A stretch of DNA of 64,000 nt. Source: Chitinophaga agri (GTDB taxonomy: Bacteria > Bacteroidota > Bacteroidia > Chitinophagales > Chitinophagaceae). Of this stretch, positions 8,545 to 16,349 are shown piece by piece; position 1 is the stretch's first letter; every line of letters starts with the position of its first letter. Under the pieces are notes generated by a model. It was given only the letters and a program-made list of their open reading frames with translations. It was not told the DNA's origin and did no database searches. A program made the position numbers and the translations under genes. The stretch lies in NCBI RefSeq assembly GCF_010093065.1, contig NZ_CP048113.1, forward strand, positions 2,790,001-2,854,000. The letters are read 5' to 3'.

Positions 8545-9000
8545 ATGACATTCGTAAAATTCAACCAGGCTCCTGCAGTAAAATCTTTCAACGGATTAGT
8601 AGAAGACATCTTTAATAATGCAGGTTTCAACAGATTCCTGAAAGACGACGTTCACACCAATGATTTTTATGGTGCTTACCCTCCGGTGAACATCACAGAA
8701 ACTAAAGAGGGCTATCAGGTAGACTTACTGGTTCCTGGTTTCTCTAAAGAAGACATTAAGATCAATCTTGACAACAAAGTATTGAGCATCAGCGCAGAAA
8801 AGGCCCCCGAGCAGAAAGACGAAAATCAGAAACAATTACGCAGAGAATTTAGCTTCCGTTCATTCAAACGTTCCTTTACGGTAAATGAGCAGGTGGATGC
8901 TGAAAAGATCCAGGCGAAATATGAAAATGGCGTACTCAGATTGCAGCTGGCGAAGAAAGAAAAAGTGCAGGATGCAGCAAAAGCAATTGTAGTTGAATAA
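8545..9000 (+). CDS. Hsp20/alpha-crystallin family small heat-shock protein
   Basis: A 151-residue ATP-independent chaperone that holds unfolding proteins. The alpha-crystallin domain spans about residues 45-140, with PPVNITETKEGYQVDLLVPG at the start, the KEDIKINLDNKVLSISAEK strand pair, and the A-x-x-x-N-G-V-L motif (AKYENGVLRLQL) near residue 133. The N-terminal arm is short. It is a single gene with its own strong terminator immediately downstream. Confidence 0.95.
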   Translation: MTFVKFNQAPAVKSFNGLVEDIFNNAGFNRFLKDDVHTNDFYGAYPPVNITETKEGYQVDLLVPGFSKEDIKINLDNKVLSISAEKAPEQKDENQKQLRREFSFRSFKRSFTVNEQVDAEKIQAKYENGVLRLQLAKKEKVQDAAKAIVVE

Positions 9001-9023
9001 GTAGAAGGGTTGGATAACGTGTG

Positions 9024-9057
9024 AAAATCCCCTCCCCTCCGGGAGGGGATTTTTTTA
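9024..9057 (+). terminator. Terminator after hsp20
   Basis: Perfect 13-bp stem: 9024-9036 pairs with 9041-9053 around a CTCC loop (core CCCCTCCC/GGGAGGGG), followed by a T-run. Confidence 0.95.
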
Positions 9058-9145
9058 TTTATAAGGCATAGCCGCCATTCAAATAATTCACACAAACGTT
9101 GAAGAGTGAAAATCTTTTTAAAGGATAATTTGCTCATATAACCGT

Positions 9146-9991
9146 ATGGCTATGCTGCAGTTGACGAATAAAATATATTTAATGGCTTTAAACACCTACC
9201 GCACAATAGGGAATGCAGTGATTGGCAAGGTGTTACACGTTACAACGGACTCCAAAGACCGGTGTAATGCGAGGCTGTTGTTTGACTATGTATTCTTCCA
9301 TCTGCTGCTTTTGATCCCTAAATACCTGATTGGTCTCTACACACGAAATACAACGGAACTGTTATTAAGCACTGCATTCCTGGTGACACTCATCAGTTGT
9401 CTTTTACTGGTCAGAAAAGGTGTGCCTGTCAAGACCATCAGTATTCTTGCTGCATTCCTTACATTGATCATCCCGGCAGCGTGTTCTTTTCTAAATAGTC
9501 AGGACCTGTCTCCCAGATATTCTATGGTATGGATCGTCAGCATCCTGTTCTGCTATATTGCGACAGACATAAGAGCTACACTCATACTGGGTGGTCTGCT
9601 TTGCGGTTACCTGTCACTGGTAGCCTGGATCCAGGTGAATCATATTAGTGTATACAGTACACCTGGATTCACGCCGGAACAAAGCCTGACGTTCAATCCT
9701 ATTCTGACCGCCTTTTATATATTATTCCTGATCCGCGTATTGGGGGCGCATTATAAGAACATCTTTATTACTGAACACGAACGCACCCTACAGAAGCAAA
9801 AACAACATTCTTCCCTGCTGAGCCAGCACCTGACGAAACAGTTTATTATCCTGAAAGGACTGTCCCGTTCAGGCAAATCAAAATATCTGGACGGTAACAA
9901 GGAATTACTGGAAGCCTGTCTTGTAGAAATTGAAAAGCAATGTGAGACGGCTATCAGTTATCTCGATAACGGGACACCCTCAGATAATTAA
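9146..9991 (+). CDS. Orphan polytopic membrane protein of unknown function
   Basis: A 281-residue protein that I do not recognise. It has about six predicted membrane segments between residues 45 and 205 (for example LLFDYVFFHLLLLIPKYLIG, LLLSTAFLVTLISCLLLV, MVWIVSILFCYIAT). After these comes a hydrophilic helical tail of about 75 residues (from TEHERTLQKQKQHSS). The layout resembles the sensory half of a membrane histidine kinase, but no H-box, ATPase or DNA-binding domain follows. The start could be 9146, 9152 or 9182. It stands alone between the hsp20 terminator and a putative small RNA. Confidence 0.6.
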   Translation: MAMLQLTNKIYLMALNTYRTIGNAVIGKVLHVTTDSKDRCNARLLFDYVFFHLLLLIPKYLIGLYTRNTTELLLSTAFLVTLISCLLLVRKGVPVKTISILAAFLTLIIPAACSFLNSQDLSPRYSMVWIVSILFCYIATDIRATLILGGLLCGYLSLVAWIQVNHISVYSTPGFTPEQSLTFNPILTAFYILFLIRVLGAHYKNIFITEHERTLQKQKQHSSLLSQHLTKQFIILKGLSRSGKSKYLDGNKELLEACLVEIEKQCETAISYLDNGTPSDN

Positions 9992-10074
9992 GGTCAAGTC
10001 CGCAGGGTACACTTCCGTGTGAGCACTTTCCCCCAATGATAAAGAAGTGTTAAAAAAATTACAACTTTCGGGTA

Positions 10075-10105
10075 TTTCTTAGGAGTCAGGCCGGTCATAT
10101 CTTTG
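10075..10105 (+). promoter_or_regulatory. Putative promoter of a small transcript
   Basis: TATCTTTG (10098-10105) matches TAnnTTTG exactly, and TTTC (10075-10078) sits 19 bp upstream at the -33 position, one base from TTTG. No ORF follows; a terminator lies about 150 bp downstream. Confidence 0.4.
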
Positions 10106-10130
10106 TGATGTAAACAACAGGGTTCTATTA

Positions 10131-10167
10131 TCCCTATACACCGACTGATATCCCTATACACCGACTG
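10131..10167. repeat. Tandem 20-bp repeat
   Basis: Two exact copies of TCCCTATACACCGACTG, at 10131-10147 and 10151-10167, separated by ATA, with a related TCCCTGTACACCA starting at 10177. They lie inside the putative small RNA. Confidence 0.85.
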
Positions 10168-10255
10168 CGTCTTATCTCCCTGTACACCACAACCTTTTAT
10201 CCCTTCGCTGGTCTTATTTTCCTTTATGCTTTGATGGTAAACCTATGCCATGGAA

Positions 10256-10289
10256 AGGCTCTTCTGCATAAGGGGAGCCTATTTTTTTT
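10256..10289 (+). terminator. Terminator of the putative small RNA
   Basis: AGGCTC (10256-10261) pairs with GAGCCT (10275-10280), followed by ATTTTTTTTA. The loop is 13 nt. No gene ends just upstream on this strand, which is what points to a non-coding transcript. Confidence 0.6.
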
Positions 10290-10294
10290 ATTAA

Positions 10295-10316
10295 TAATCA
10301 GGAATTAAGATTGGAA
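10295..10316. repeat. Dispersed intergenic repeat, copy (TAATCAGGAATTA type)
   Basis: TAATCAGGAATTA then a GATTGGAATTG tail; the 13-mer recurs at about 20369, downstream of folB's start. One of several related AATT-rich intergenic repeats in the window. Confidence 0.5.
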
Positions 10317-10442
10317 TTGAATACAGCGAACACAGGGGAATGAATTCGTACAGATTACTTTTTCTATTTCGCTTACAGCTGTATCTGTAAAATAAAACGG
10401 ACCTGAGTGGGGAAGAAATGCTAGCGTTCTAATTGTGGCAAA

Positions 10443-10469
10443 AAGAAACCCCGCGAAAAATCGCGGGGT
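10443..10469 (-). terminator. Terminator after arginine decarboxylase
   Basis: ACCCCGCGA (10448-10456) pairs perfectly with TCGCGGGGT (10461-10469). On the minus strand it is followed by TTTCTTTT. Confidence 0.85.
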
Positions 10470-10496
10470 ATTTCAGTGGATTACTAACCCATTTTT

Positions 10497-11894
10497 TTAA
10501 TAACCCAAAATCTTCAACATACTTTGGGCAGTTTGTTCCTTGGCATAGAGCCAGTCTTTCAGTTGCCCGTTTTTGTCATATCCAATGACCACATGTTTCG
10601 GTGAAGGGATCAGACAGTGTTTGATACCGCCATATCCACTTAACTGGTCCTGATAAGCACCTGTATGAAAGAAACCAATGTATAATGGTTCCTCTCCACC
10701 TACTTTCGGCAGGAACACCGCATTTATATGTTCTTCAGATGTATAAAAGTCATGTCCATCACAGGTCAGCCCGCCCAGATGTACCTCCTGGTACTCCTGA
10801 TCCCACTTATTAATAGGCAGCATGAGGAACTTTTCACCGATACCCCATGTATCAGGGAGGGTGGTAATGAAGGAACTATCGATCATATACCAGTTCTCTC
10901 TGTCGTTCTGTGTCTTCTCGCCTACCACACTGTATATGACAGCGCCACTTTCACCTACTGTGAAGGAACCAAATTCAGTATAGATATGCGGAACGGCTAC
11001 CTTGTTCTTCTTACAAACAGACTTAATATTGGCAACGATCTCGTTTACAATGTAATTGTAATCGTAATCGAAACCCAGTGAATGTTTGATCGGGAAACCG
11101 CCACCGATATTGATACTATCCAGCTCAGGGCAGATCTTCTTTAACTGACAGTAGAGGTTTAACACACGGTTAAACTGGCTCCAGTAGTAAATATCATCTT
11201 TAATACCCTTGTTCATGAAGAAATGCAGCATTTTCAGCTCAAATCTTTCATTCCCTTTCAGCTTATCGATATAAAACTCCAGTACATCACGGGAGCGAAT
11301 ACCTAATCTGGATGTATAGAAATCAAAGGTAGGCTCTTCCTCTGCTGCGATACGCAAACCGAGTTTCGTCTTATCCTTTGTACGTACAAACTTCTTATAA
11401 TCCTCCAGTTCCTCTTTGTTATCCAGTACCGGAATCACATTACGGAAACCAGAATTGATCAGACGAGCGATCGCTTTGGTATAAGGCTTGGTCTTAAAAC
11501 CATTACATATAACAAACGTATCCTTGTTGATCTTCTTCCTTTCATACAACTTCGTTATAATATCGATGTCATACGCAAAGGAAGTCTCGATATGAATACC
11601 ATGCTTTAGCGTCTCCTCCATTATAAAGGAGAAATGCGAACTTTTGGTGCAATAACAGTAGTAGTAGTTGCCGTCGTACCTGTTCTTCTTAATTGCATCC
11701 TGGAACATTTTCTTCGCCTTGTTGATCTGCATACCGATTTTCGGCAGATACGTCAGCTTGAAAGGTGTTCCGTACTTGTCTATCAAAGCCTTGATATTCA
11801 CCCCATTAAATTCCAGGTAGTTATCCTGAACATCAAAACCTTCCTGTGGAAATTCGAAGGTTTGGTTAACGAGATCTGTGTAGGTGCTGTTCAT
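10497..11894 (-). CDS. Arginine decarboxylase (alanine-racemase fold, Bacteroidota type)
   Basis: A 465-residue PLP enzyme of fold type III that makes agmatine from arginine, the first step to polyamines. The PLP lysine is K84 in YCYCTKSSHF. Other family marks are IETSFAYDIDII, the GGGFPIK loop that holds the cofactor phosphate, EFGSFTVGESG, and near the C-terminus GGLTCDGHDFY with the active-site Cys and Asp. Length and motifs match the arginine decarboxylases of Bacteroidota rather than the 630-residue SpeA of enterobacteria. The family usually has Ser where this one has Gly in the TCDG motif. It is a single gene with its own promoter (12003-12037) and terminator. Confidence 0.85.
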   Translation of the reverse strand: MNSTYTDLVNQTFEFPQEGFDVQDNYLEFNGVNIKALIDKYGTPFKLTYLPKIGMQINKAKKMFQDAIKKNRYDGNYYYCYCTKSSHFSFIMEETLKHGIHIETSFAYDIDIITKLYERKKINKDTFVICNGFKTKPYTKAIARLINSGFRNVIPVLDNKEELEDYKKFVRTKDKTKLGLRIAAEEEPTFDFYTSRLGIRSRDVLEFYIDKLKGNERFELKMLHFFMNKGIKDDIYYWSQFNRVLNLYCQLKKICPELDSINIGGGFPIKHSLGFDYDYNYIVNEIVANIKSVCKKNKVAVPHIYTEFGSFTVGESGAVIYSVVGEKTQNDRENWYMIDSSFITTLPDTWGIGEKFLMLPINKWDQEYQEVHLGGLTCDGHDFYTSEEHINAVFLPKVGGEEPLYIGFFHTGAYQDQLSGYGGIKHCLIPSPKHVVIGYDKNGQLKDWLYAKEQTAQSMLKILGY

Positions 11895-12002
11895 TTAAAC
11901 CTATCAAACGTTTTAAGGATTAGTAAAAAGCCATCACAACCCTCGCTGGAAAACTCCTGGTTTACACACCTACGTCAGTTCGGAACCCAGCAAAATTGGT
12001 TG

Positions 12003-12037
12003 CAAAGCTAAATATTTTGTGTTATTAGCCGGGCAAA
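12003..12037 (-). promoter_or_regulatory. Promoter of arginine decarboxylase
   Basis: Minus-strand TAGCTTTG (12010-12003) matches TAnnTTTG, with TTTG (12037-12034) 23 bp upstream. It implies a leader of about 100 nt before the ATG at 11894. Confidence 0.5.
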
Positions 12038-12125
12038 AAGTTTCTTTTTTTTTAAAACGGTTAAATATTATGCTAAAACGTTACGTTTCAGTTTTTTATC
12101 ACGTAATCCGCATCATATTTCACCG

Positions 12126-12761
12126 CTATTTGATCAGCTCCAGACTGCGCTTTCCTTCACAGAAAATCAGGTCCAGAATACTCATGTCGGGCAGGAAACC
12201 AACGCGGTCCTGAAACACCTGAGTATACCTGACGGTGTCCTCCCCAATCTCTTTTTCAGACGGCCTGATCACATCCCTGGCATCCGTAATATGGCTATCA
12301 GCTTCATAAGATTTCCTATACTCCTCGGTGAACGCTATCGGCATTTGAACACCAATAATTCTATTGGCCCATTCCAGACAGGTGTTGTTCCAGTCCAGCA
12401 GAAATGATACCGGTTTTTCATATAATGCTCCCAGCTCGTCCTCATAATACTCAAACCAGGGAGAACGACGGTAGGCAGATACGAGCGTCTTCCAGTGTAA
12501 TGCCTGCCAGCGGTCAGCATTGCTGATACGTACATCCTTCATGACCGTCCGCTGGTTTTTTCCACGCGCCAGCGGAACGCTTAACAGTATACTTCCGTTC
12601 GGTCCTGCTATGTAGCAACGGTTCCGGTAACTCAGCTTCTGGTAATGTTCATGCTGCTCTATCTGCAGGTTATCGTGATTTGTTAAAGCCTTGTAGAAGG
12701 AAATACTTGGAAAATACTGTGTTTCAATGAGTAATGTCCTCTTACTTGCGTCAGCTGCCAT
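12126..12761 (-). CDS. WbqC-family protein
   Basis: A 211-residue protein of the WbqC-like family, seen in O-antigen and other glycan clusters and in isolated positions across Bacteroidota. Marks are the opening IETQYFPSISFY, the central RNRCYIAGPNGSILLSVPL, the KDVRISN stretch and the WQALHWKTLVSAYRRSPWFEYY block. The family's reaction is not established. No sugar-pathway genes lie nearby, so the context adds nothing. A box resembling TAnnTTTG lies far upstream (12934-12941, minus). Confidence 0.82.
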   Translation of the reverse strand: MAADASKRTLLIETQYFPSISFYKALTNHDNLQIEQHEHYQKLSYRNRCYIAGPNGSILLSVPLARGKNQRTVMKDVRISNADRWQALHWKTLVSAYRRSPWFEYYEDELGALYEKPVSFLLDWNNTCLEWANRIIGVQMPIAFTEEYRKSYEADSHITDARDVIRPSEKEIGEDTVRYTQVFQDRVGFLPDMSILDLIFCEGKRSLELIK

Positions 12762-13055
12762 GTAGTCTATATTGGTAAATTATCGCTAAAAGTGTATGTC
12801 TCAATAAGTTAATTAGTCTGTGTTTTATTTCCTGGTAAGTACCATTAAGTTTATGATACACAGCTCATAGTAGCATTATAAATATACTAGCCCCTTTAGC
12901 ATGCTTCTATTTCACCGAAAAGTTACGAAGGCGCAAATTTACTAAACTAATTAGTACCTTTTTTGTTCAATTTGCCTACAACCGTCTACTTAAAGTAAAA
13001 TATTAAGGTTGTGATTTTAAAGAGGTTAAAACTTTCCTAATTCCCGGCCACTGCT
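12762..13055. other. AT-rich divergent intergenic region
   Basis: Holds the upstream regions of the WbqC gene (leftward) and the LEA-type lipoprotein (rightward). A minus-strand TAAATTTG box is at 12934-12941, about 170 bp from the WbqC start. No ORF or strong hairpin seen. Confidence 0.4.
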
Positions 13056-13086
13056 TTTGCCATCTCTGGGGTTTGCCGTAGGTTTG
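13056..13086 (+). promoter_or_regulatory. Consensus Bacteroidota promoter of the LEA-type lipoprotein
   Basis: TTTG (13056-13059), a 19-bp spacer, then TAGGTTTG (13079-13086). This is an exact -33/-7 match. The ATG at 13099 is only 12 bp past the box, so the leader is very short. Confidence 0.75.
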
Positions 13087-13098
13087 CCAAAAATCTTC

Positions 13099-13554
13099 AT
13101 GAAGTTTTTAAGACTCGGCATTATCATTCTAACAATCTGGGGCGTAGCAAGTTCATGCGAGAAAGCGAAAGATCTTGAGTTTGTAAGAGTAGCAGGTATT
13201 AACTTTGACAATCTGGGCTTTTCCAAAAGTATTGTAAGGCTGACCCTCGCTTATTACAATCCGAATAATTTCAAACTGAAATTAAAAGACGCTTCTTTCG
13301 ATCTTTTTATGGATGACAACCTCGTTGGTCACTCCCTCCAGGATACAATGATTGCTATTCCGGCCAAAGACACCTTTTACTTTCCGGTCAAACTGGAAGT
13401 GAACATGGACAATGTCTTCAAGAATGCGCTGGGCGCCCTGATGAATAAAGAGGTGACCATTAAAGCAACCGGAAACTGCAAAGTGGGTAAAGGCGGCGTC
13501 TACCTGCCCTTTCCTATCAAATGCGAAACAAAACAGCCGCTTAAGTTTTTCTGA
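13099..13554 (+). CDS. LEA type 2 family lipoprotein
   Basis: A 151-residue putative lipoprotein. A short hydrophobic signal ends at a Cys (GVASSCEKAKD, Cys near residue 20). The body matches the LEA-2/WHy beta-sandwich: VARVAGINFDNLGF-like opening, LTLAYYNPNNFKLKLKDASFDLFMD (the N-P-N turn is typical), then a PAKDTFYFPVKLEV stretch. Function of bacterial members is unknown; stress protection is only an analogy to plants. The upstream in-frame codon at 13057 is excluded because the promoter box lies between it and 13099. Single gene, terminated by a bidirectional hairpin. Confidence 0.8.
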   Translation: MKFLRLGIIILTIWGVASSCEKAKDLEFVRVAGINFDNLGFSKSIVRLTLAYYNPNNFKLKLKDASFDLFMDDNLVGHSLQDTMIAIPAKDTFYFPVKLEVNMDNVFKNALGALMNKEVTIKATGNCKVGKGGVYLPFPIKCETKQPLKFF

Positions 13555-13570
13555 TCATAACCGTGTAAAA

Positions 13571-13613
13571 CTAAAAAGGCCTCGTTGCAATGCAACCGAG
13601 GCCTTTCTTTTTA
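13571..13613. terminator. Bidirectional terminator between convergent genes
   Basis: AAAGGCCTCG-TTGCA pairs with TGCAACCGAGGCCTTT with one bulged base; A-run on the left and T-run on the right serve both strands (LEA-type lipoprotein and HMA protein). Confidence 0.85.
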
Positions 13614-13628
13614 ATACGTTCTGTAGTA

Positions 13629-14000
13629 CTAGTGTTTCTTATCACTATGACCACCATCTTCCGGCTTCTTACAGCAGGTAGGCAGTTTAGTGTAAGATTC
13701 TTCATTAGCAGTTACGTTATCTGCATCGTACCCTGCATTCGCAATAGCAGTCTTAACGTTCTCTATATTAGTACGATCGCTGAAGAACTTCACAGTGGTA
13801 ATGCCTTTCTTGAAATCTACTTTAGACGTCTGAACGCCTTCTTCTCTTGAAAGGTACTTTTCTATGCGATTTTTACATTGTTCGCACTGCACAGTTGGGG
13901 TACTGATCTTAGCTGTTACCAGTGTACCCTTCTTAGTCTGAGCCACTGTAACGCCGATACCCGCAAATAATAATACCAATACTAATTTGATGATACGCAT
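13629..14000 (-). CDS. Exported heavy-metal-associated (HMA) domain protein
   Basis: A 123-residue protein with a signal peptide (MRIIKLVLVLLFAGIGVTVAQ). An HMA ferredoxin-like domain follows with C39-E-Q-C42 as the metal-binding pair and the usual YLSREEGVQTSKVDFKKG and VKTAIANAGYDAD elements. The C-terminal tail carries CC and a His-rich end (GGHSDKKH), which may add metal sites. It probably binds copper or a similar soft metal in the periplasm. No P-type ATPase is next to it. Confidence 0.85.
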   Translation of the reverse strand: MRIIKLVLVLLFAGIGVTVAQTKKGTLVTAKISTPTVQCEQCKNRIEKYLSREEGVQTSKVDFKKGITTVKFFSDRTNIENVKTAIANAGYDADNVTANEESYTKLPTCCKKPEDGGHSDKKH

Positions 14001-14068
14001 AATTTACTTTTTACAACCCTAATATAACGAATACTTATTAACTGAAAGGACGTTTTGGGAAGAATGGC

Positions 14069-14716
14069 TTACAATGCTGGTGTTGCATTCCATTTGTCCG
14101 GTGCACTTCTCCACGCTTCCAGCGTAGCCTGCTCTTCCGGAGAAACCATTCCCTTCTCAACTGCCAGTTCTATCAGCGCACTGTAGTTGCTCAGCGAATA
14201 GAAAGGCACTTTTGCTTCCGCGAATGCTTTCACAGCAACATCAAATCCATAGTTGAAAATAGACACCATACCAATCACTTCTCCACCCGCAGCACGGATC
14301 GCATTTACCGCTTCAAGGCTGCTCTTACCGGTAGAGATCAGGTCTTCCACCACTACCACAGGCTGTCCTGGCTGCAGCACACCCTCGATGAGGTTACCCA
14401 TACCATGTTCTTTCGCCTTTGCCCTTACATATATAAAAGGCAGTTTCAGCTGATCGGCTACCAGCGCACCCAATGGAATACCACCGGTAGCTACGCCGGC
14501 CAGTACTGCTGCATCCTGGAATGTTTCAAATACCACATTGCATAACTCTGATTTCACATAGTCGCGCACATAAGGGTAAGATAATATCTTACGGTTATCG
14601 CAGTAAATAGGCGATTTCCAGCCGGAAGCCCATGTGAAAGGCTCGGAAGGACGTAATTTTACTGCCTGTATCTGGAGCAGTTTCTCTGCTACCTGTTTTT
14701 CGCTGATCGTACTCAT
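14069..14716 (-). CDS. pyrE: Orotate phosphoribosyltransferase
   Basis: Makes orotidine 5'-phosphate from orotate and PRPP, step five of UMP synthesis. The 215-residue protein shows SGWKSPIYCDNRKILSYP near the N-terminus, the ATGGIPLG phosphate loop and the PRPP-binding signature VVVVEDLISTGKSSLEAV (about residues 120-137). It is divergent from the Nudix gene with only 38 bp between the starts. A minus-strand TAATTTTG lies 6-13 bp upstream of the ATG, implying a very short or absent leader. Confidence 0.96.
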   Translation of the reverse strand: MSTISEKQVAEKLLQIQAVKLRPSEPFTWASGWKSPIYCDNRKILSYPYVRDYVKSELCNVVFETFQDAAVLAGVATGGIPLGALVADQLKLPFIYVRAKAKEHGMGNLIEGVLQPGQPVVVVEDLISTGKSSLEAVNAIRAAGGEVIGMVSIFNYGFDVAVKAFAEAKVPFYSLSNYSALIELAVEKGMVSPEEQATLEAWRSAPDKWNATPAL

Positions 14717-14742
14717 AGTGGCAAAATTAATTAATTACAGTT

Positions 14743-14750
14743 TACATTTG
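14743..14750 (+). promoter_or_regulatory. -7 box 4 bp before the Nudix start
   Basis: TACATTTG matches TAnnTTTG and ends 4 bp before the ATG at 14755. If used, transcription would start at or next to the start codon, giving a leaderless mRNA. No clear -33 element. Confidence 0.45.
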
Positions 14751-14754
14751 CGAC

Positions 14755-15381
14755 ATGCAAACAGATACTGTTATTTATCTTAATGAACGTCCCCTGCTGA
14801 TCACCGCTACTCACCAGGGTATTCCGGAAAAATACAAGGATGCTCCCTTGTATACGGAACCGGACGCTGCTACTGTAGAATCGGTATTACAGGCCCTTGA
14901 GACGGGAAAATCAGAAGCTGCTATTTTCATCCACCCGGATGCACCAGCCCTGGTAGAAAAAGTGAAAACATATTTTCATGTGCTGGTAGCTGCCGGCGGT
15001 CTGATCACCAACCAGGAGGAAGAAGTACTACTGATGTTCCGCCGTGGTAAATGGGACCTCCCGAAAGGCAAACAGGACCCGGGCGAAAACCTGGAAACAG
15101 CCGCGATCAGGGAAGTAGCCGAAGAAACCGGCCTTCACAATGTGACCTTAGAACATAAAATCGGGGAAACCTTCCATTTTTATACCTGGAAAGAGAAAAG
15201 GACGCTGAAACATACCTATTGGTATAAGATGAAATTCACCGGCACCGAACTAACCGTGCCTCAGATAGAAGAAGATATTATCGATATACAGTGGATTAAA
15301 CCGGAGCACCTGGGAAAATACATGAAGTTCTCTTATCAGAATATTATCGACGTCTTCACAAAAGAAGGATATGCGATATAA
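14755..15381 (+). CDS. Nudix hydrolase
   Basis: A 208-residue protein with a complete Nudix box, G(x5)E(x7)REVAEETGL, at about residues 104-126. It hydrolyses some nucleoside diphosphate-linked compound. The N-terminal ~75 residues precede the Nudix fold and look like a separate small domain (ERPLLITATH opening). Substrate cannot be told from sequence. It lies between pyrE (divergent) and a hotdog thioesterase (convergent). Confidence 0.9.
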   Translation: MQTDTVIYLNERPLLITATHQGIPEKYKDAPLYTEPDAATVESVLQALETGKSEAAIFIHPDAPALVEKVKTYFHVLVAAGGLITNQEEEVLLMFRRGKWDLPKGKQDPGENLETAAIREVAEETGLHNVTLEHKIGETFHFYTWKEKRTLKHTYWYKMKFTGTELTVPQIEEDIIDIQWIKPEHLGKYMKFSYQNIIDVFTKEGYAI

Positions 15382-15387
15382 ATTTTA

Positions 15388-15420
15388 AAGGCTTAATGCG
15401 TACTGCATTAAGCCTTTTTA
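15388..15420. terminator. Bidirectional terminator overlapping the thioesterase stop
   Basis: AAAGGCTTAATGC pairs with GCATTAAGCCTTT around GTACT, then T-run. The stop codon of the leftward thioesterase gene (15408-15410) lies inside the right arm. Confidence 0.85.
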
Positions 15421-15842
15421 TCTCTTACAGCCACAGTTAACCGGCTGATACATATCAGTTTATTATCATCATCGCAAATACGGATATCCCACACGTGTGT
15501 CGTTGCACCTATATGCAATGGCTTTGCTATAGCATGGACGTACCCATCAGTCACTCCCCTCAGATGATTCGCATTAATATCCAGTCCTACACAGATCTGT
15601 TTCTTCGGATCGATGATCAATGAAGAAGCCACACTACCCACTGTTTCTGCCAGTGCTGCTGACGCGCCGCCGTGCAGTAATCCGTAAGGTTGTCTTGTAC
15701 GCTCATTGACTGGCATAATCATACGCAGATAATCCGGTCCGATCTCTGTAAATTCCATACCCAGATGCGCAGACATCGTATTTGCACCGCTTTCGTTCAG
15801 TTGGTCAAGGGATACATTCAGAGAGTGCCATATCGGTTTCAT
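15408..15842 (-). CDS. PaaI/YdiI-type hotdog-fold thioesterase
   Basis: A 144-residue acyl-CoA thioesterase of the hotdog fold. The family core YGLLHGGASAALAETVGS holds the catalytic-site glycines and Glu, and VGLDINANHLRGV follows, both typical of 1,4-dihydroxy-2-naphthoyl-CoA hydrolase (MenI/YdiI) and PaaI relatives. A menaquinone role is possible but no men genes are in view. It is followed on the same strand by nothing else, and coaD lies 30 bp upstream on the same strand, so it may be the last gene of the DUF3822-rsmD-coaD operon. Confidence 0.85.
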   Translation of the reverse strand: MKPIWHSLNVSLDQLNESGANTMSAHLGMEFTEIGPDYLRMIMPVNERTRQPYGLLHGGASAALAETVGSVASSLIIDPKKQICVGLDINANHLRGVTDGYVHAIAKPLHIGATTHVWDIRICDDDNKLICISRLTVAVRDKKA

Positions 15843-15872
15843 GAGTGCAGACGCATTAAAAGTGAAAAATGG

Positions 15873-16343
15873 TTATGATCTGAGCTGACGGAGGATATTT
15901 GCAGGCAGCAGCTGTGAAGCATCTCCGCCATAGCGCAATACATCTCTTACCAGTGAAGAAGCAAGGGTAGAATAACGGGGTGAGCAACTCAGAAAGATCG
16001 TCTCAATATTTTCATCCATCATCCTGTTCACGTCGGCAATCGCCTTCTCGTATTCAAAGTCACCGATACTACGGATACCACGCAATATAAACTGTGCGCC
16101 GATCTCCTTACAGGTTTTAACGGTTAGTCCCTCATAGGAGATCACCTTAACCTTCGGACGGTCGCTATAGATCTCGCGTATCCACTCCATACGCTGTTCC
16201 AAAGGAAACATGGGGGTTTTGGCAGAATTGACACCAACACCTACCACTATTTCATCGAAAAGGTCCAGTGAACGGTCTATGATATCAGTATGTCCAAGTG
16301 TGATCGGATCAAAAGTGCCCGGGAATAAGCAAATACGTTTCAT
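15873..16343 (-). CDS. coaD: Phosphopantetheine adenylyltransferase
   Basis: Transfers AMP from ATP to 4'-phosphopantetheine to give dephospho-CoA. The 156-residue protein has the nucleotidyltransferase opening FPGTFDPITLGHTDII (T/HxGH motif), the VVGVGVNSAKTPMFP loop and the RGIRSIGDFEYEKAIADVNR block that marks CoaD. It sits 6 bp after rsmD, an order conserved in many bacteria. coaE, the next enzyme of the pathway, is in the window at 37.8 kb. Confidence 0.96.
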   Translation of the reverse strand: MKRICLFPGTFDPITLGHTDIIDRSLDLFDEIVVGVGVNSAKTPMFPLEQRMEWIREIYSDRPKVKVISYEGLTVKTCKEIGAQFILRGIRSIGDFEYEKAIADVNRMMDENIETIFLSCSPRYSTLASSLVRDVLRYGGDASQLLPANILRQLRS

Positions 16344-16349
16344 GCCTGT

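Larger units (their letters stand above)
10112..10290 (+). ncRNA. Putative small RNA with tandem repeats
   Basis: A roughly 180-nt unit bounded by a Bacteroidota-type promoter (box at 10098-10105) and a hairpin with U-run (10256-10289). It contains no plausible coding frame. Inside are two exact copies of a 17-mer (10131-10147 and 10151-10167) and a third partial copy. The start near 10112 is set from the box position only. I do not recognise the RNA family; it could instead be an untranslated leader remnant. Confidence 0.35.

Noticed and set aside
10131..10190. Tandem repeats considered as a CRISPR array
   Set aside because: Only two exact copies with a 3-bp gap, no spacers of usual length and no cas genes in the window.
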